Origin: Haemaphysalis longicornis | Taxonomy: Eukaryota; Arthropoda; Arachnida; Ixodida; Ixodidae | DNA: 64,000 bases | Assembly (NCBI GenBank): GCA_013339765.2 | Contig: CM023453.1 | Location: forward strand, 85,936,685-86,000,684 | Direction: 5' to 3' | Part shown: piece by piece, positions 29,295-41,199 of the stretch | Position numbering within the stretch: the stretch's first letter is position 1 | Layout: each line of letters opens with the position of its first letter | Notes under the pieces: model-generated | The model's database searches: none | Seen by the model: the letters and a program-made list of their open reading frames with translations, nothing else | Told to the model about the DNA's origin: nothing | Made by a program: the position numbers and the translations under genes

Positions 29295-32200
29295 GGTTTG
29301 AGCCGGGCGAGCCGTTGGCACTGAAATCGAATTTCTGGGGCTTTACAATGTTCTACTTACTGTACAATGCACATCACAATAGTCAAGAGAAAGCTAAAAA
29401 ATCCATCGGATTCAAACTCAGTCACATGTACGAACACGAACGTGGACTCCTTCTGGGATGGAGACTTCAGCGTGTACGCCAAGCGGGACACGTGGCTGGG
29501 TGACTACATGACGGCTACGTTCAGTATGAGTTGTCTTGACAAAAAGTGGGATAATCTACCTACCACGGTTCGTGGAAATTGCATAGGTGTGGTCTATGGA
29601 AACCTCGGCACTTCTCAAACCAATTCTGTCAGTCACTGTCGGTATACCATAGCAATTACAAGGCACTACTACTGAAGATGAACAGAAAGCCTACGTGTAA
29701 AAGTGCACGACATGACGGTGTATTTCCAACAGCGGCTCCACAACCACCACCACCACAAGCAAGGCAAGTGGTTACCGAGGGAGAAGAAGAATGATTATCT
29801 GAAGTGTTTAATGGAGGTAAATAGTCCTTAAAGGAAGCTGAAGCACTTTCCAAAAAAATGAGTTAGATTAACAGTTATATAGTTTCTTGCGCGCTGATTC
29901 CGAATATCACATTGAAATTTATCGTACATGAGTCCAAGTGGCATTTATCTTGCAAAAAGCGCGGCCCGTTTGAAAGACGCGCGCTTTTCGTCTTTTGACG
30001 CCCCTGAATGGTTGCGCCCGTCATGACGTCAAAGGAGGACACCCTCGGCCGCGCGGGTTGTCGGAAGCATTGCGAACGATCGCACGGTGCCTTTGGGGCA
30101 ATTTAGCTTGCAGTTTAATTTTCGCACATGACGGTTTGTTTTATAATTTCCCGTGCTGTTGGTTCAATTATCTTGGAGCTTAAATTTGCTTTACACGACA
30201 GAGAACCCCAAAGCAGTGACGTGACGTCGACTAGTGGGTTCATCAAAATATTTTTGAATTAGGCAACCAGCATAGGGGGATTTTATACCTTATGTTAATA
30301 TTAGGTACTGCCTTAACTGTTTCTTTTATACATAAAACCATTTATGCCGAAGATTAATGGGCGTTTTATAAACAATCTACCAGCGAAAGCACGTACGTGC
30401 ACTGCGCGAAAAATAGCGTTCATGCGCTGTAAACGTATATGCGAGACACATCTTGCCGGTACACGCATAAACCAACAAGCAGACTCTGCTTCCGCATTTT
30501 CTTTGTTCGTTGTCGCCCACCCCAGCCCCGTTACTCATCCCCGTACACAGACCCACAGGCGCGCCATTTCGGCAGCGGCGCTACAGCGCCTCCGCGACTG
30601 CTAGCTGCACTTCGATGATGCCGTCTTACTGCTTCGCATGCATTTATTCTGAAAACACTGCAGCATACTAGTGCCTGCTCAGCATTATTGGCTGTAGTAG
30701 GGCTTGATTTTCGCTTGTGCGTTGCGCATTCTGCTACAATATTACGGCCACCTCGTTATAATTAACAGACCAGTCGGACAAGCAGTTACGTTGTAGTTAC
30801 GTTACTTTAGGTAACAATCACCAAACGTTTGGGATAATGAATCGTTGGCCTGTTTCAGCATTCTAGATTTAAGCATTTACCGCGATATCGGACAGAGGCC
30901 GTATATTTACTCTTCGCTCCTAATTTTTTTAGTATCATCATTATATATATCACCGACTATCACTGGAGCACACTTGAGGTTCAGTGACAACAAGTGCTTG
31001 CCAGGTTATAATATGCAGCCACAGGAATCTTGGGAAAAAAATTAGGCCCCGCAGTCAACAAAATTATGGCTCGGTGGTGGTTCGCAGTGGTGTTTTTTTT
31101 TTTTTTTTCCAGGCAAACATCACCTTATCGTGACATGTCTACTTGCAAAATAAGTAATCTGGTTGTCTTGGTTCTTTTACTTTGTAGGAATACTGTTTAC
31201 CTATTAGCCGGGACGAACTTCTATCAGGATTGGCCCCTGTTTTAGTTTCGCCAAAAAAAATGTTTTTTGAACACTGTCCTGAGCCCATAGGGAAAGAAAA
31301 CCGACGCGTTTAACGAAACAAGTTTTTCCCTGAACAAATGTGATTTGGGTTTTCTGGAATGGAACAAAACACCCCCGGCCAAAGTACAGCAGTATTCCCC
31401 ATCCTTCCTAAATCTAGAATCTGATGTGAACATTCACGTCCGTCGCATCAAAAAAAAAAAAAAAACCGCATTGGAGCGGTTTACAAAGATTTAACGTAGT
31501 GTAGTATATTCTCTGTCATCAAGCACAGCCACCTCGGCTGTCGCTTCCGTATGTTATCAAGCATCCCGGCGTGGCATTATTCTGCTTAGGAATACGGCAT
31601 GATAACGTATGCCTCGTTTGGCGTTCGTGCATACTTTTTGAACACGAAAATTGTACAAATGAGTGCTATCAACCACAACAACAACAAGTATCATTCACAA
31701 GGAAACACGGCGAAAAGAGCATAGCCGAGGCGGCAGAATCCGGCCGGAAGTCCAGGTATGACGTTTTTCAGCGGTTTTCGCCCGCGCTCTTCGGTCTTCC
31801 GGCATCGCGCGGCGAGATGGGGGCGGGGCATCGGGCCCACTTTGTTTGCTCATTGCGCCGCTTCTATTGCATGTATTGCGAAAATATTTCGTACAGATGA
31901 ACTATTCAATGTGTACTGCTGCTAGTCAACTTTTCTTTAATTCTAAAACCGCTTCACCTTCCTTAAGTACACTCGATGATGATTCATAAACGCACCTCAA
32001 CTAAACGGTGTCAGTGTGGGAAACGTGCTAATGCACACACAAGGTTTATACACCAATGATGATACCTTACAAAAATGAAAGAGGCTAATACTTATAGCAA
32101 CGAAGGTGAAACAAAGATCTTTGCAGCAACCAACACGCAAATCGGCTGGAATCGGCGACTTATACCGTTGTGATGGTCATGAAGTTGCGTAAGCGTCGCT

Positions 32201-33591
32201 ACCTCCAAGTCTTACGCGTTAGTAAGTTCCTTTACTTTTTTTACCCTCATCGACCCACTAGCGTCAACCCTAACGAAACAGGAGCAACACAGCTACGTGC
32301 ACTAAATCAAGGAAATGCTTCGGAGAGGCGTCCTCATACCAGGATGACTTGATCCCCTGCCGCATCGACAGACTTTTCGATCAAGCGCCGCTGATCGTCG
32401 AAGCTGGAGCTTCACCCGCGTCACCACGTCTAGTCCCATAAAAGCCTCGACCAAGAACGGGTCCGCCGTTAATGATAGCGGGAACGAAGCTCATGTCACC
32501 GAACAATTCGCAGTCACCTCGCAACTGTTCTCAGCTTCAAAAGACGACGTGAACGCCAACGTCGGCTTTCTGGTCAATAGCCGGCTTCAGGTTTTCCCAC
32601 TATAACTTTTGTCTCGACAACAATTTTACACGAACTGCACGGCTGTCGGCCTTGTAACACGGTCCCTGACGGCAATCCGTTGCCAGGGGTTTCTGCGCTC
32701 AGGAATATCCCCCACAAGTCCCCATCCGGAAAGGAGTCTGCTTGCGCTTCAATATAGGATCATTAAAAAAATTCGAACAAGGCGGCTGCTTTTTGCGCAC
32801 TCTTGTGCTGTGCACGGTCGACAGCAAGGTAGTAGTCTGTCTGTCTGACAAGGGCGTTGACAAAGCTCGCGGAAGGAAGCATTTGTATGAAGATGTCGTT
32901 TTACTGAAAAGTTATTCAATATAATCCTAAATGAAATGATGCAGGCAATAGAATTGTTAGCAAGAACCTTTGTGTACAATATATTACCACAGTGAAATTC
33001 GTAGGAATGTATTTAAATCTATTAAATATAACGCACGGGTATTTTTCTCGGAAACACGAATATCTTGCAAACATTTTGTTAATTAGTTATAATTAATTTT
33101 TTGTATGCGATAAGATACGATTTCAAAGTCTATTGCTGAGCCCTGACCAGGTTGAAACAAATACGTTCCTTGATGCAGTATAAGCTTGTATGCTACACAA
33201 TTGAACAGAACAAAGGTTTTCCTTAACGCAAACAAGCTGCGTAGACCGGTGAATGGGGACCGGTTCAAAAGTTAATCGTATGAATAACGTACTGTCGAAG
33301 GGTGCGCCTGAAAAATGAAACCTAGCTATGTTTTTAAAGCCAGGTATTATAAATTTGCACACGTTAGAAAAAATCAGTGCCTTCTACTCTATGAAGGAGT
33401 ATGAGAAGCGAAGGTGGGCGCAGTAGAAGGAGTGCCCAAAACAAAAACATCTGTAACTAGCGAATGAGGGTATTTTGGAGTAACCAGGTGAATGGAACTT
33501 GGAATCACTAAAGTAGTTTTTTTAGGGGCCAAACTTGTGGCTGTCGGTTTCCCTACCGCATCGTAATCATTTTGCTGTCCGTGTAACATAC
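29295..33591. other. Long stretch without supported genes
   Basis: Contains A tracts (31450-31465), T tracts (about 31092-31108) and no recognised coding domain on either strand. Scattered short frames lack family similarity or splice context. Confidence 0.4.
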
Positions 33592-33912
33592 CAACACAAA
33601 ACACGCATCAATGCAGGACTGCAATCCGGGCGCATCGGTCTCTGAGATGTGAGTATGGACATATCCCTCTAGTAGAGCACGTAGGTCAGCACGTGAAGAC
33701 TGCGACGGGATGCAACCGCCCGAAAATGACGAATAAGGGAGCAACAGCTTATTGGCGCGCGCTCGGACGTGAAAGGCATCGGCCGGAACGTCACTACAGG
33801 GGCCATTCAAGTTGGACAGGAATACCGACCAAACTTTCATTCCAGGAGCCCCTAAAAACGTAATCACAAGGGAAGATGTACTTTTGGTGGGTTTTGGTAT
33901 GGTGAGGTCTTC
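33592..33912 (-). CDS. Candidate orphan exon, function unknown
   Basis: A 321-bp segment open in one frame (107 codons, phase 0) with an acceptor-like TTTTTTTACCACAG just before 33912 and a donor-like GTTG then GTATGT at 33591. The peptide (EDLTIPKPTKSTSSLVITFL at its start, GLQSCIDACF near its end) has four Cys and no family I recognise. It lies 5 kb downstream of copy B's last M13 exon in the same orientation and phase, but does not look like the M13 C terminus. It could be an exon of an unrelated gene or chance. Confidence 0.25.
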
Positions 33913-36560
33913 CTGTGGTAAAAAAACTATATTATCGCTATTTGCTCCCGCCGGAATTCCGAGCGGGCGAGTTGCTGTCAATCCGGTAGGGATTCGCAGC
34001 TAGTCTGCCAGCTGGAACTTGTTGCGCCAAGGGCGGCGACTGCAACTTTTGCGGCACGGCTTTCCATTGTTTTCACGGCCATTGGCGCTTCCGCGGGCGT
34101 CGATCCTCCTTAAATTTCCGCTCTTCCTTCTACGAGCGAATGAAGCCCCTACGTCTCATAGCGAGATAAATTGCCACTGCGGAAAACGGGGCTACCGCCA
34201 TTGTCAGCCGATTGAGTAATTGTAAAGGACGCATTGGTGGTTGCGGGGCTCATAAAAGTTGTCACAGAGGCCTCAGCAATGGCGAGCAGTGCAGAAGCGG
34301 TGCCGAGTAAACCTGCTTCAACAGAAGGGCAACTGGGAATTAGTGATATACAGCTTTGCAGTATAACGGTGTAATAAAAAAAACTTACACTATACATTTT
34401 GCACAGACTACGTATTTTCGTGTGCTTGCCTGTCTACAATATCACTTCTGTAGCTAGTCGCATTGCTGGGCGTGCAAGAAGATATGTTTACACGAATTAC
34501 AATAGAAATTACGCAATGCTCAATCTCGATGAAAGATATACGGAAAACATTCATGGACTAAAACACCATATCTTTGATCTTCTAAGCCCCCTGGTCTTAA
34601 TCTGGAACCGTTTTCATAAAGATACGGCTTCGATCTTGCTTTAACAACATCACAGCCTATCCCGTGGAGAAACACAAGTATTCGCAGGAGCATATGCAGC
34701 AGGAAATTATCTACTTTCTATATTAAGACGCTCATAAATTAGACAACTTCGAAATTTTCAGCGGGTCGAACCTGATCTAGCTCGTTTACGCATCAACTTA
34801 CAACGCTACGCTGCGCCTCAGTCTATGCCAAAGCGCAAAAAGGGAAACGCAGGTGGCGCTGGTCTATCGTCGGGTCGGGCTGTTCCAAAAGTGGCACGTT
34901 GGCTCTGGTCGCATGGGTTCCCCTCGAAGGCAATTAAAGGCCCGGTGGAAATCCCGGTCATTGGAAAGCGGCCCGTTGACCATCTCCCGCTGCGGAGTGC
35001 GCAGCTCTGCCAGCCCTGGGCTGTCCGGGCTCTCGCATAATGAGCGAGCATAGGCAACGTAGAAGAGCTGCGGCACGAGAGAAAAATTCTTTAGCGTCTG
35101 GTTTTACCAGAAAAATATAATTCATGAGCACTTCCATTCTGTAAAGAAGGCCGTACAGCGAAGCTAGAGTCACTATATGCCTTGACCGGGGCGCAGAACA
35201 AGTAGTTCGCAAAACAAACACATTTTCTTGTTATTTTCGAGTAAGCATGCTTCCTACTTAATTAGCTGAATGAAACGTGAGAGGATCAGAGTTTTATTCT
35301 AACGGAAAACCATTGTGGCTGTCCGTATTCCTCCCCTAGAAGACGATGGGCTGGCAGCGGAAGGAAATTCCACAATATTTACAGCTTCTCTGTGAACTGG
35401 GTAACTAAGAAAAATAGAAAAAAAACCCGGAAAAAACTCTCAATAGTCTTAGCTGTTAATTGGTACACAATTTATTTGGGAAAAGTTCTGACAAGGCAGA
35501 CCTTGCGGACATTTGCCATAGCCATGCTCCCTCCGTAGATGTACACGTACTGAGCCCCAGTGAAGACTTCTGTAACGTTTACAACTTCACTCTAAGCTGC
35601 TCCTGTCAAGTACATGAAGCTCATCGCGATGATACAGCCGTCTCAGCTGCCATATTTCACATACTTTCTTTCCAAGATACCTACATTACATTGAAGGTAT
35701 TCCCGAGAAACTAGACAGATTTTTTTCGTAAGAACGCAACGCGTAGCTAGATGGGCATCGACCATGCGCGCAGCGTATATATACAGCCCGGCTATAAAAA
35801 AACAGTCAGAATACACTCACGCACTTAATTATTCTCTATGCTGAAGCATTAGTGTTTATATGAAAGGTTGACACATTATCCTTCCGCCTCCCGCTCTCTA
35901 GGACATCGGCCGCCTCTTGCCACATGAGATGATTTGCTTTGCGATCCATTTCGGCTTTACGATTTCGAATAGCTCCGACCTCTCTTACGCGCTGCTCCAC
36001 TACTGGTTCCTGTCACCATGTGTTGGAGAGTTGGCGACGATGGTGGCTTCAGTGTCTATTTGTTCCCACGCGTGTTTTCGCTCTTCCCTCCATTAGTGGT
36101 TAAGACCGCCACCTTTCGCTACTGCCGAGTGTCAGCGCGCGCTACGGAACACTTGAAATCACGGGCTGCAGGAGCCGTTTCGCAGTTTCAGACGCCAACG
36201 CCGGCTTTTTTGTCCCCTTACCAGTTATTGCTTTCGCATTGCAACTACTGAATGCAGATACCCTGCTTCTCCCGCCACCCGAGCGACACGGAAACCTGGA
36301 CCGCTAAAGTCGTGTCAACGAAATTTGCTGACAGGAATCGCCAAAGGAATCGCTATGAAATTCACGGAGCCGTTTCAGGTTACCTTACCACCGCAAGATA
36401 CCTGCGCATAACTGGTTATTGCAAAAAAAGGAATAAAAATTGTGGATATATTTACACCTCTAACTCTAGCGAAAAACAAAGCACTTGGGGTGCAAGTCTT
36501 GAGATATAGCAGAGCTGTGTTTCGACCTAGCTACTCCTCAAAGTGACACTGGATCCCAGG
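33913..36560. other. Non-coding or unassigned stretch
   Basis: No supported gene. On the minus strand at about 35880-36000 a short frame (KAEMDRKANHLMWQEAADVL) looks protein-like but has no start, splice context or family I can name. Confidence 0.35.
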
Positions 36561-37900
36561 AGAGAGGGAGCGGAAAGAGCGAGTCCATGCACGTTCCTCG
36601 TACGGCGAGAGGAAAGCCAGCACTGTCTCCCTCGACATTAACAGCCGTCAAGACGTCGTCACCGTTGACCGAGTCAACCCCAATAACTTCGCCTCCCTCC
36701 GACCCACCCACGGATTTCCTGCCTCAACGAGCCCGCCCCGGAGTTCCCAAGTTCAACCGACCAAAAAACGTCCCGCCGGCAACACAACGGCCTCCGGAGA
36801 TCTACGCAGGAGGGAGCTGAGTAGCGACAGGCGCGCCGAAGACGACGACGACGATGAAGGCGGGAGCTCCTCACGTAGTGGAAGCCCACGCGCAAGCCTG
36901 AGCGAAGCCGGGTGTAAGGTCCACTTATGAGGTCAGTGGCCAGGCGTGCAGACTGCGCGGGAGAACCCGCCACTCTGTCTGGTGGCTCAACACTGTGGAC
37001 TCTACACCACAGCCGTCGCCAATTCGTCACGGCGCGCACGGGAGACGGATTGTCTGACCGACCGAATACCACGGGGATAATCCCCCACTGAAAACGCAGA
37101 CGGCGCCGCCGGGTTCCGAGAAGCGCCGGGAGGTGTAATTGCCGACGTCGGGGCGTGCGCCGCGCGAGCCTCCATTGTTAACGCGCTCCTTCGGCATAGT
37201 GCACTGTCGCCGCCGTTCGCCCTCACCCGCGGGGTCGCGCGCACTTGCTCGCCCGCGGGCGTGCCGTTGACCCAAAGATGGCGGCGCCTCATTGAATATT
37301 CCGTAGCGCGCTGAGTGACAGCTGTCTACGTGAATTTGGGCACTCCCTACGCGTGTACGAACGCTACAGGGGCGTTCCCGAGAGAGTGTGATCTCGAGGT
37401 GTTATAAGGCCGGACTTGGCCGTTAGAAATCGTTCTTGTCTGAGCGCCGAGCTGGGCAGTTCCCGGCGGGACAAGGAGTCTCGACCGTTAAAGCTAGGTT
37501 GGAATTTGTGAGCTTCCTAGGCTAGAGGTTAAGATCGCGTCGGAGGTTTAGGGTACAGCGCCGTACCGGGCAACTAGACGGATCTTGCGGCGAGACAGAG
37601 TCTCGGCCGTCGTTTCTCGAGCGGTTTGTGTACGCTCCGAGGATAGGAGAGTTAGACGAAGTTGAGGGGCTCGAGTGATTTGTGCGCACTTGGAGCTAGC
37701 GTCTAGCTGAAGTTTGAAGTTTTTCTTTTCATTACTCATGTACCCAGGTTTTCTACTGTAAATAGCTGTATATAAACTGTTCGTTTCACTTAATCAACCA
37801 GAACGCCTCGAGTTCGTCAACTCGACCGCCGTCTCGAAGAACTTCAACACCATCGCCCTGCCAGCCCCCTGCCAAATCAACCGGAGCCCGGGCGATTGGG
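36560..37900 (+). mobile_element. Ty3/Gypsy fragment: pol 3' end plus LTR-like sequence
   Basis: The plus-strand frame SYGERKASTVSLDINSRQD then VVTVDRVNP matches the C-terminal end of Gypsy integrases (T-V-S/T-x-D-R-x-K/N-P). It is followed by a low-complexity acidic and Ser-rich tail (EDDDDDEGGSSSRSGSPRAS) and a stop near 36928. Downstream sequence from about TGTAAGGTCC (36913) is LTR-like, with GTTATAAGG (about 37400) and GTATATAAACTG (about 37770) as TATA-like sites. The rest of pol is missing upstream. LTR limits are uncertain. Confidence 0.45.
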
Positions 37901-38933
37901 TTCCTGATCGACACCGGACTTCGGGGAAACGAACCACAACCATCTTTACTCCGGGCTCTCCTCACGACGCGAAAGCTCACGTGCACTCCGTATTTCTTTT
38001 TTTGCTAAAGCGACTGCGCGAAGGTCATTCCAGGTGTATCGCGCCGGCCGATTTTCCGTCTTGATATTTTTTTGCAAACGTGAACGAACTATGGTCAGGC
38101 TTAGACAGCTCAGCTGTTACAAATTCGTTCACTTGAAAATTCTGTTCGAGAAACTTGGAACGCAATAGTGTGTTTCAAAAGACAAAAGTGAACTTGACAC
38201 GTTTAAATAAAACTCCAACCTTATCTCCTCGCTCATTATCTCGCACAGTTTTCGTATTTTACAAACCCGGAGAAGCCTTTGTAAACTGGCCACAAATGTA
38301 CGAGCACTGATTCTTCCCAGTCATAATAAAGGGGTGAACTGCACAAAACTCTCTTTGGAGAGTGCAACGCATGCGCTACTCGGAGGCCAGGCCTCCCAGA
38401 TTCCATGCTGCCGTTGAAGCGAGAGCCAACAAAAGTTTTCTGTTGACTGAACCTATAGCTATGCGAGAGATGTGCCCAATTGAAAACTGTTATAGCGAAA
38501 ACGATTTAGTGTACTGAACCAATCGGTAAAGTGGACGACGTGAGTCACACAACTGGTTATGATGCTAATGGAAAGCCAACACTTTCCCCATGTACCTGTA
38601 CAACGGCCGAACGACAGCGTTAAGCACGTTGTGTCGTCGTTGGTCTACAGTTATCCCGGTCGGACGTTAGCACTTTCAAGTTGCTTCATGTTTTACAAAC
38701 TAGCTCAGGCCTAATCCCTTGCAAATTACTATCAGTCATCACCTTAAATGAAAATTTAAAGTGAATTCTAAAGTTTTTCGTTTAGCGGCCTGAGAAATTA
38801 GGAAGATGTAAAGCCGCTTGGGAAGAAAACAGTTCTCTTAAGAAGAATAGCCTCCATGAAAAGTTTGTTAAGGGAAATATATTTGGGCTCAACAAATACC
38901 GCTTTAGAAACAAAAGGGATATGAAACGCTCAC
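37901..38933. other. Non-coding stretch downstream of copy B exon 6
   Basis: AT-rich, no gene seen. The right edge is the donor side of copy B exon 6 (GTGAGC at 38933-38928 on the minus strand), so it is intron at least there. Confidence 0.45.
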
Positions 38934-39344
38934 CTGGTTCCATTCGAGCGGAGTGCGGGTGTCGTGGCTCCCTATGAGCTGTTCCACCGGGGTCTCACGG
39001 GCCAGGCGCACCACGTACGCGTCGTAGGCGTCTCTGGCCGGCTCGAGGGCTGCGCTTTGGATCGCCGCGAGCCCGTCTCGTGCGCGACCAGTTGACGCCG
39101 ACCTTCCGAGGGTGTGCTGTGCGCGCAGGCATGCGGACAGCCCGTCGAACCTGGCGCTACCCGCAGCAGAAAAGCCGTTGGCTCGGTGTTGTGCCTCGCG
39201 GTGCGGTGGTGTCTCTGGCAGCAGAAGCACGCGCAGCATGCACCGGGAGAGCATCGGTGCCAATCGCGCCGCCTGCAGTACTGGCCACAGCGGACTCCGT
39301 GTGTCGTGAGTCTCCACTGCCGATGACAGCCGCAGATACAGCAC
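38934..39344 (-). pseudogene. Copy B exon: M13 catalytic-like domain with zinc site lost
   Basis: The acceptor is CTTTCGTGCAG before 39344 and the donor is AACCAG then GTGAGC at 38933. It is 411 bp, exactly as in copy A, open throughout. Residues 34-38 are RCMLR where HExxH is expected, and AAIQSA replaces the ENxAD block. CLRAQH and EPARDAYDAY keep the surrounding M13 helices. Because this exon is still open and length-matched while the rest of the copy is broken, loss of the zinc site probably came before the duplication. Confidence 0.7.
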
Positions 39345-40229
39345 CTGCACGAAAGATGGCAAGCGTTCGTGGACTGAAGGGGCTTGCATGAGGAACAGGG
39401 GGTCAACTAAGAATACTTTGGCTACTCCTTCATACGCAAACTTGAAATTGCGGTTTTCAGTAACACGTTTTGCAGTAGTTTAGGACTGGTGGTTGACTTC
39501 TGGCAACATTGAATCTGTAGTTTGCATACAAATAACTAGAGGAGATCCATCCCATGGTCGCTCAATGGACGTAAAGCATATCATTAACCAAATGTGAAAA
39601 CCCCTGGCTCTGAGTTACAGTCGCGGTTGATAAAAGAGGTCTATGCGGCGGGACTAGTAGAGACTTTGTACGCTACGCAGTTCATCTTACGTGGAGGCGT
39701 CCGTGGACAAAACATGTGAGGAGGCATGAGCAGGCATAATGCAGCCCAAATGAGCACCATCCTTACAGCTGCCCAAACCACCGCCTGATGTGTCGAATTC
39801 TACAGCAACGCGATTCCGCCACCTGCAGTCTGAGCCATGTCAGCTGTGAGAACAGTGGCAGCGATCTCCTGCAACATCCCAAGCGAACAACCCCACAAAC
39901 TAAACCTAGCTACCCTGCTTTCTTTTAATTTTTTTGGCCCAGTAAGCTGCTACCAGGGGTTGGAGAGACCCTGTGCTACGCAAGCCAGCCGAACGCAGTT
40001 GTTGGCGCCAATAGAAGTGACAGCGCAAGAAGCGTCTTTTCCAACGAAGCGGCGTACGGCCAGGGTGCGGTACTTTTAGCGTTCGCGAGGAAAAATGTAC
40101 TGTAGAAATGCTAAATTACAAGGACCAAGCAAACACCTATAAAATCCTAAGCCCTGATATTTTCCTATAAGAGGACTTTTATTGCCTCTAAAAATGTCTT
40201 ACGAGCATTTCATTTGTGTTTTAAGTAAA
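39345..40229 (-). other. Copy B intron, part next to exon 6
   Basis: No gene. Short similarity to the copy A intron just after exon 6 (3260-3360 against 39385-39465). A frame upstream of exon 6 is open through 39406 but lies before the splice acceptor. Confidence 0.5.
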
Positions 40230-40800
40230 GCAGATTTCAACCCGTCTCTTGGCCTCAACATGCACAGAATTGAACGGCGCACACGATGACACCCCGTTTT
40301 TAGCCTTCAGGCAAAGAATTTTAACTCCAGGCCGAGGATGGCGTGGTTGTGTGGAAAAGTTAAAGTTCGCGCCCGGGCAGCCGGCGTCCGCCGTGGCGAA
40401 ATTCTTTTTTATTTCGCTTCTCCTTGGGGTTTCGACCCGGGTCTTGCCCCCAGCATGCACAAAAATGAATGGCGCACAAAATGGCACCCCGTTATTAGCC
40501 TTCAGGCTAAGGGTTTGAACTCGAGCCCGAGGCTCGCGCGGTTGTGTGAAAAAGTTAGTCCTCGCTCCGGCAGACGCCGGCCGCCGGGGCGAACATTTTT
40601 TTTTATTTCGCTTCCCCTTGGGGTTTATACCCGTGTGTTGGCCCCAGCATGCGCAGAATTGAACGACGCACACGACGACACCCTGTTATTAGCCTGCAGG
40701 TTACAGGATTTTCAAATTAAAGCCCAGCCTCGGCGAACAATGATCTGTGGCAAAGTTACTCGGCGCGGCGGACGCCCTTTTGCATAAAAGCTAAGGTGGG
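40230..40800. repeat. Tandem repeat, ~194-bp unit, three copies
   Basis: The landmark CAGCATGC(A/G)C...GAA(C/T)G(A/G)CGCACA occurs at about 40258, 40453 and 40647. Each unit has ACACCCC/CCCTGTT-TTAGCCT(T/G)CAGG, GTGTGGAAAAGTTA-like sequence, and T-rich TTTATTTCGCTTC(T/C)CCTTGGGGTTT. The period of about 194-195 bp keeps one frame open over 150 codons on the minus strand, giving a repeat of about 65 residues, but I see no evidence that it is a real protein. Confidence 0.8.
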
Positions 40801-41199
40801 GCTGCCCTAAGAACGGGAAACTAGCTTCCGAACGAGTGTGCGCAGTTCTAAAAAAACTCGCTCTCCCCACTGCCATCCACATTACCATAACACAATCATC
40901 TTGTTCCTATTATCCTCTTCCTTTGCTCCCAACCCCTCCAGCTACTTCCTAGGGGAAGATCAGGGGAGTTTCCCTGGGCCCGCTCCCCTGGCTGTCGTCT
41001 CGCTTAGAATGTTCCCCCCCCTTTATTTTTACATACATTCGTGTATCGAAAATCACTTTAGCCGTAAGGCAATTCATTTATTTTACAATTCGAGACCAAC
41101 CTTCGATACTTTTGTGGTGCAGGTAGGGCTCTTTGCCAATCTCACATTATGTCCCAATCTAACTCTCACGCACGACAATCGCCACAAAAGCCTCAAAAT

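Noticed and set aside
40221..40673. 150-codon minus-strand protein with internal repeats
   Set aside because: Explained by the 194-bp tandem repeat; no start context or family similarity.
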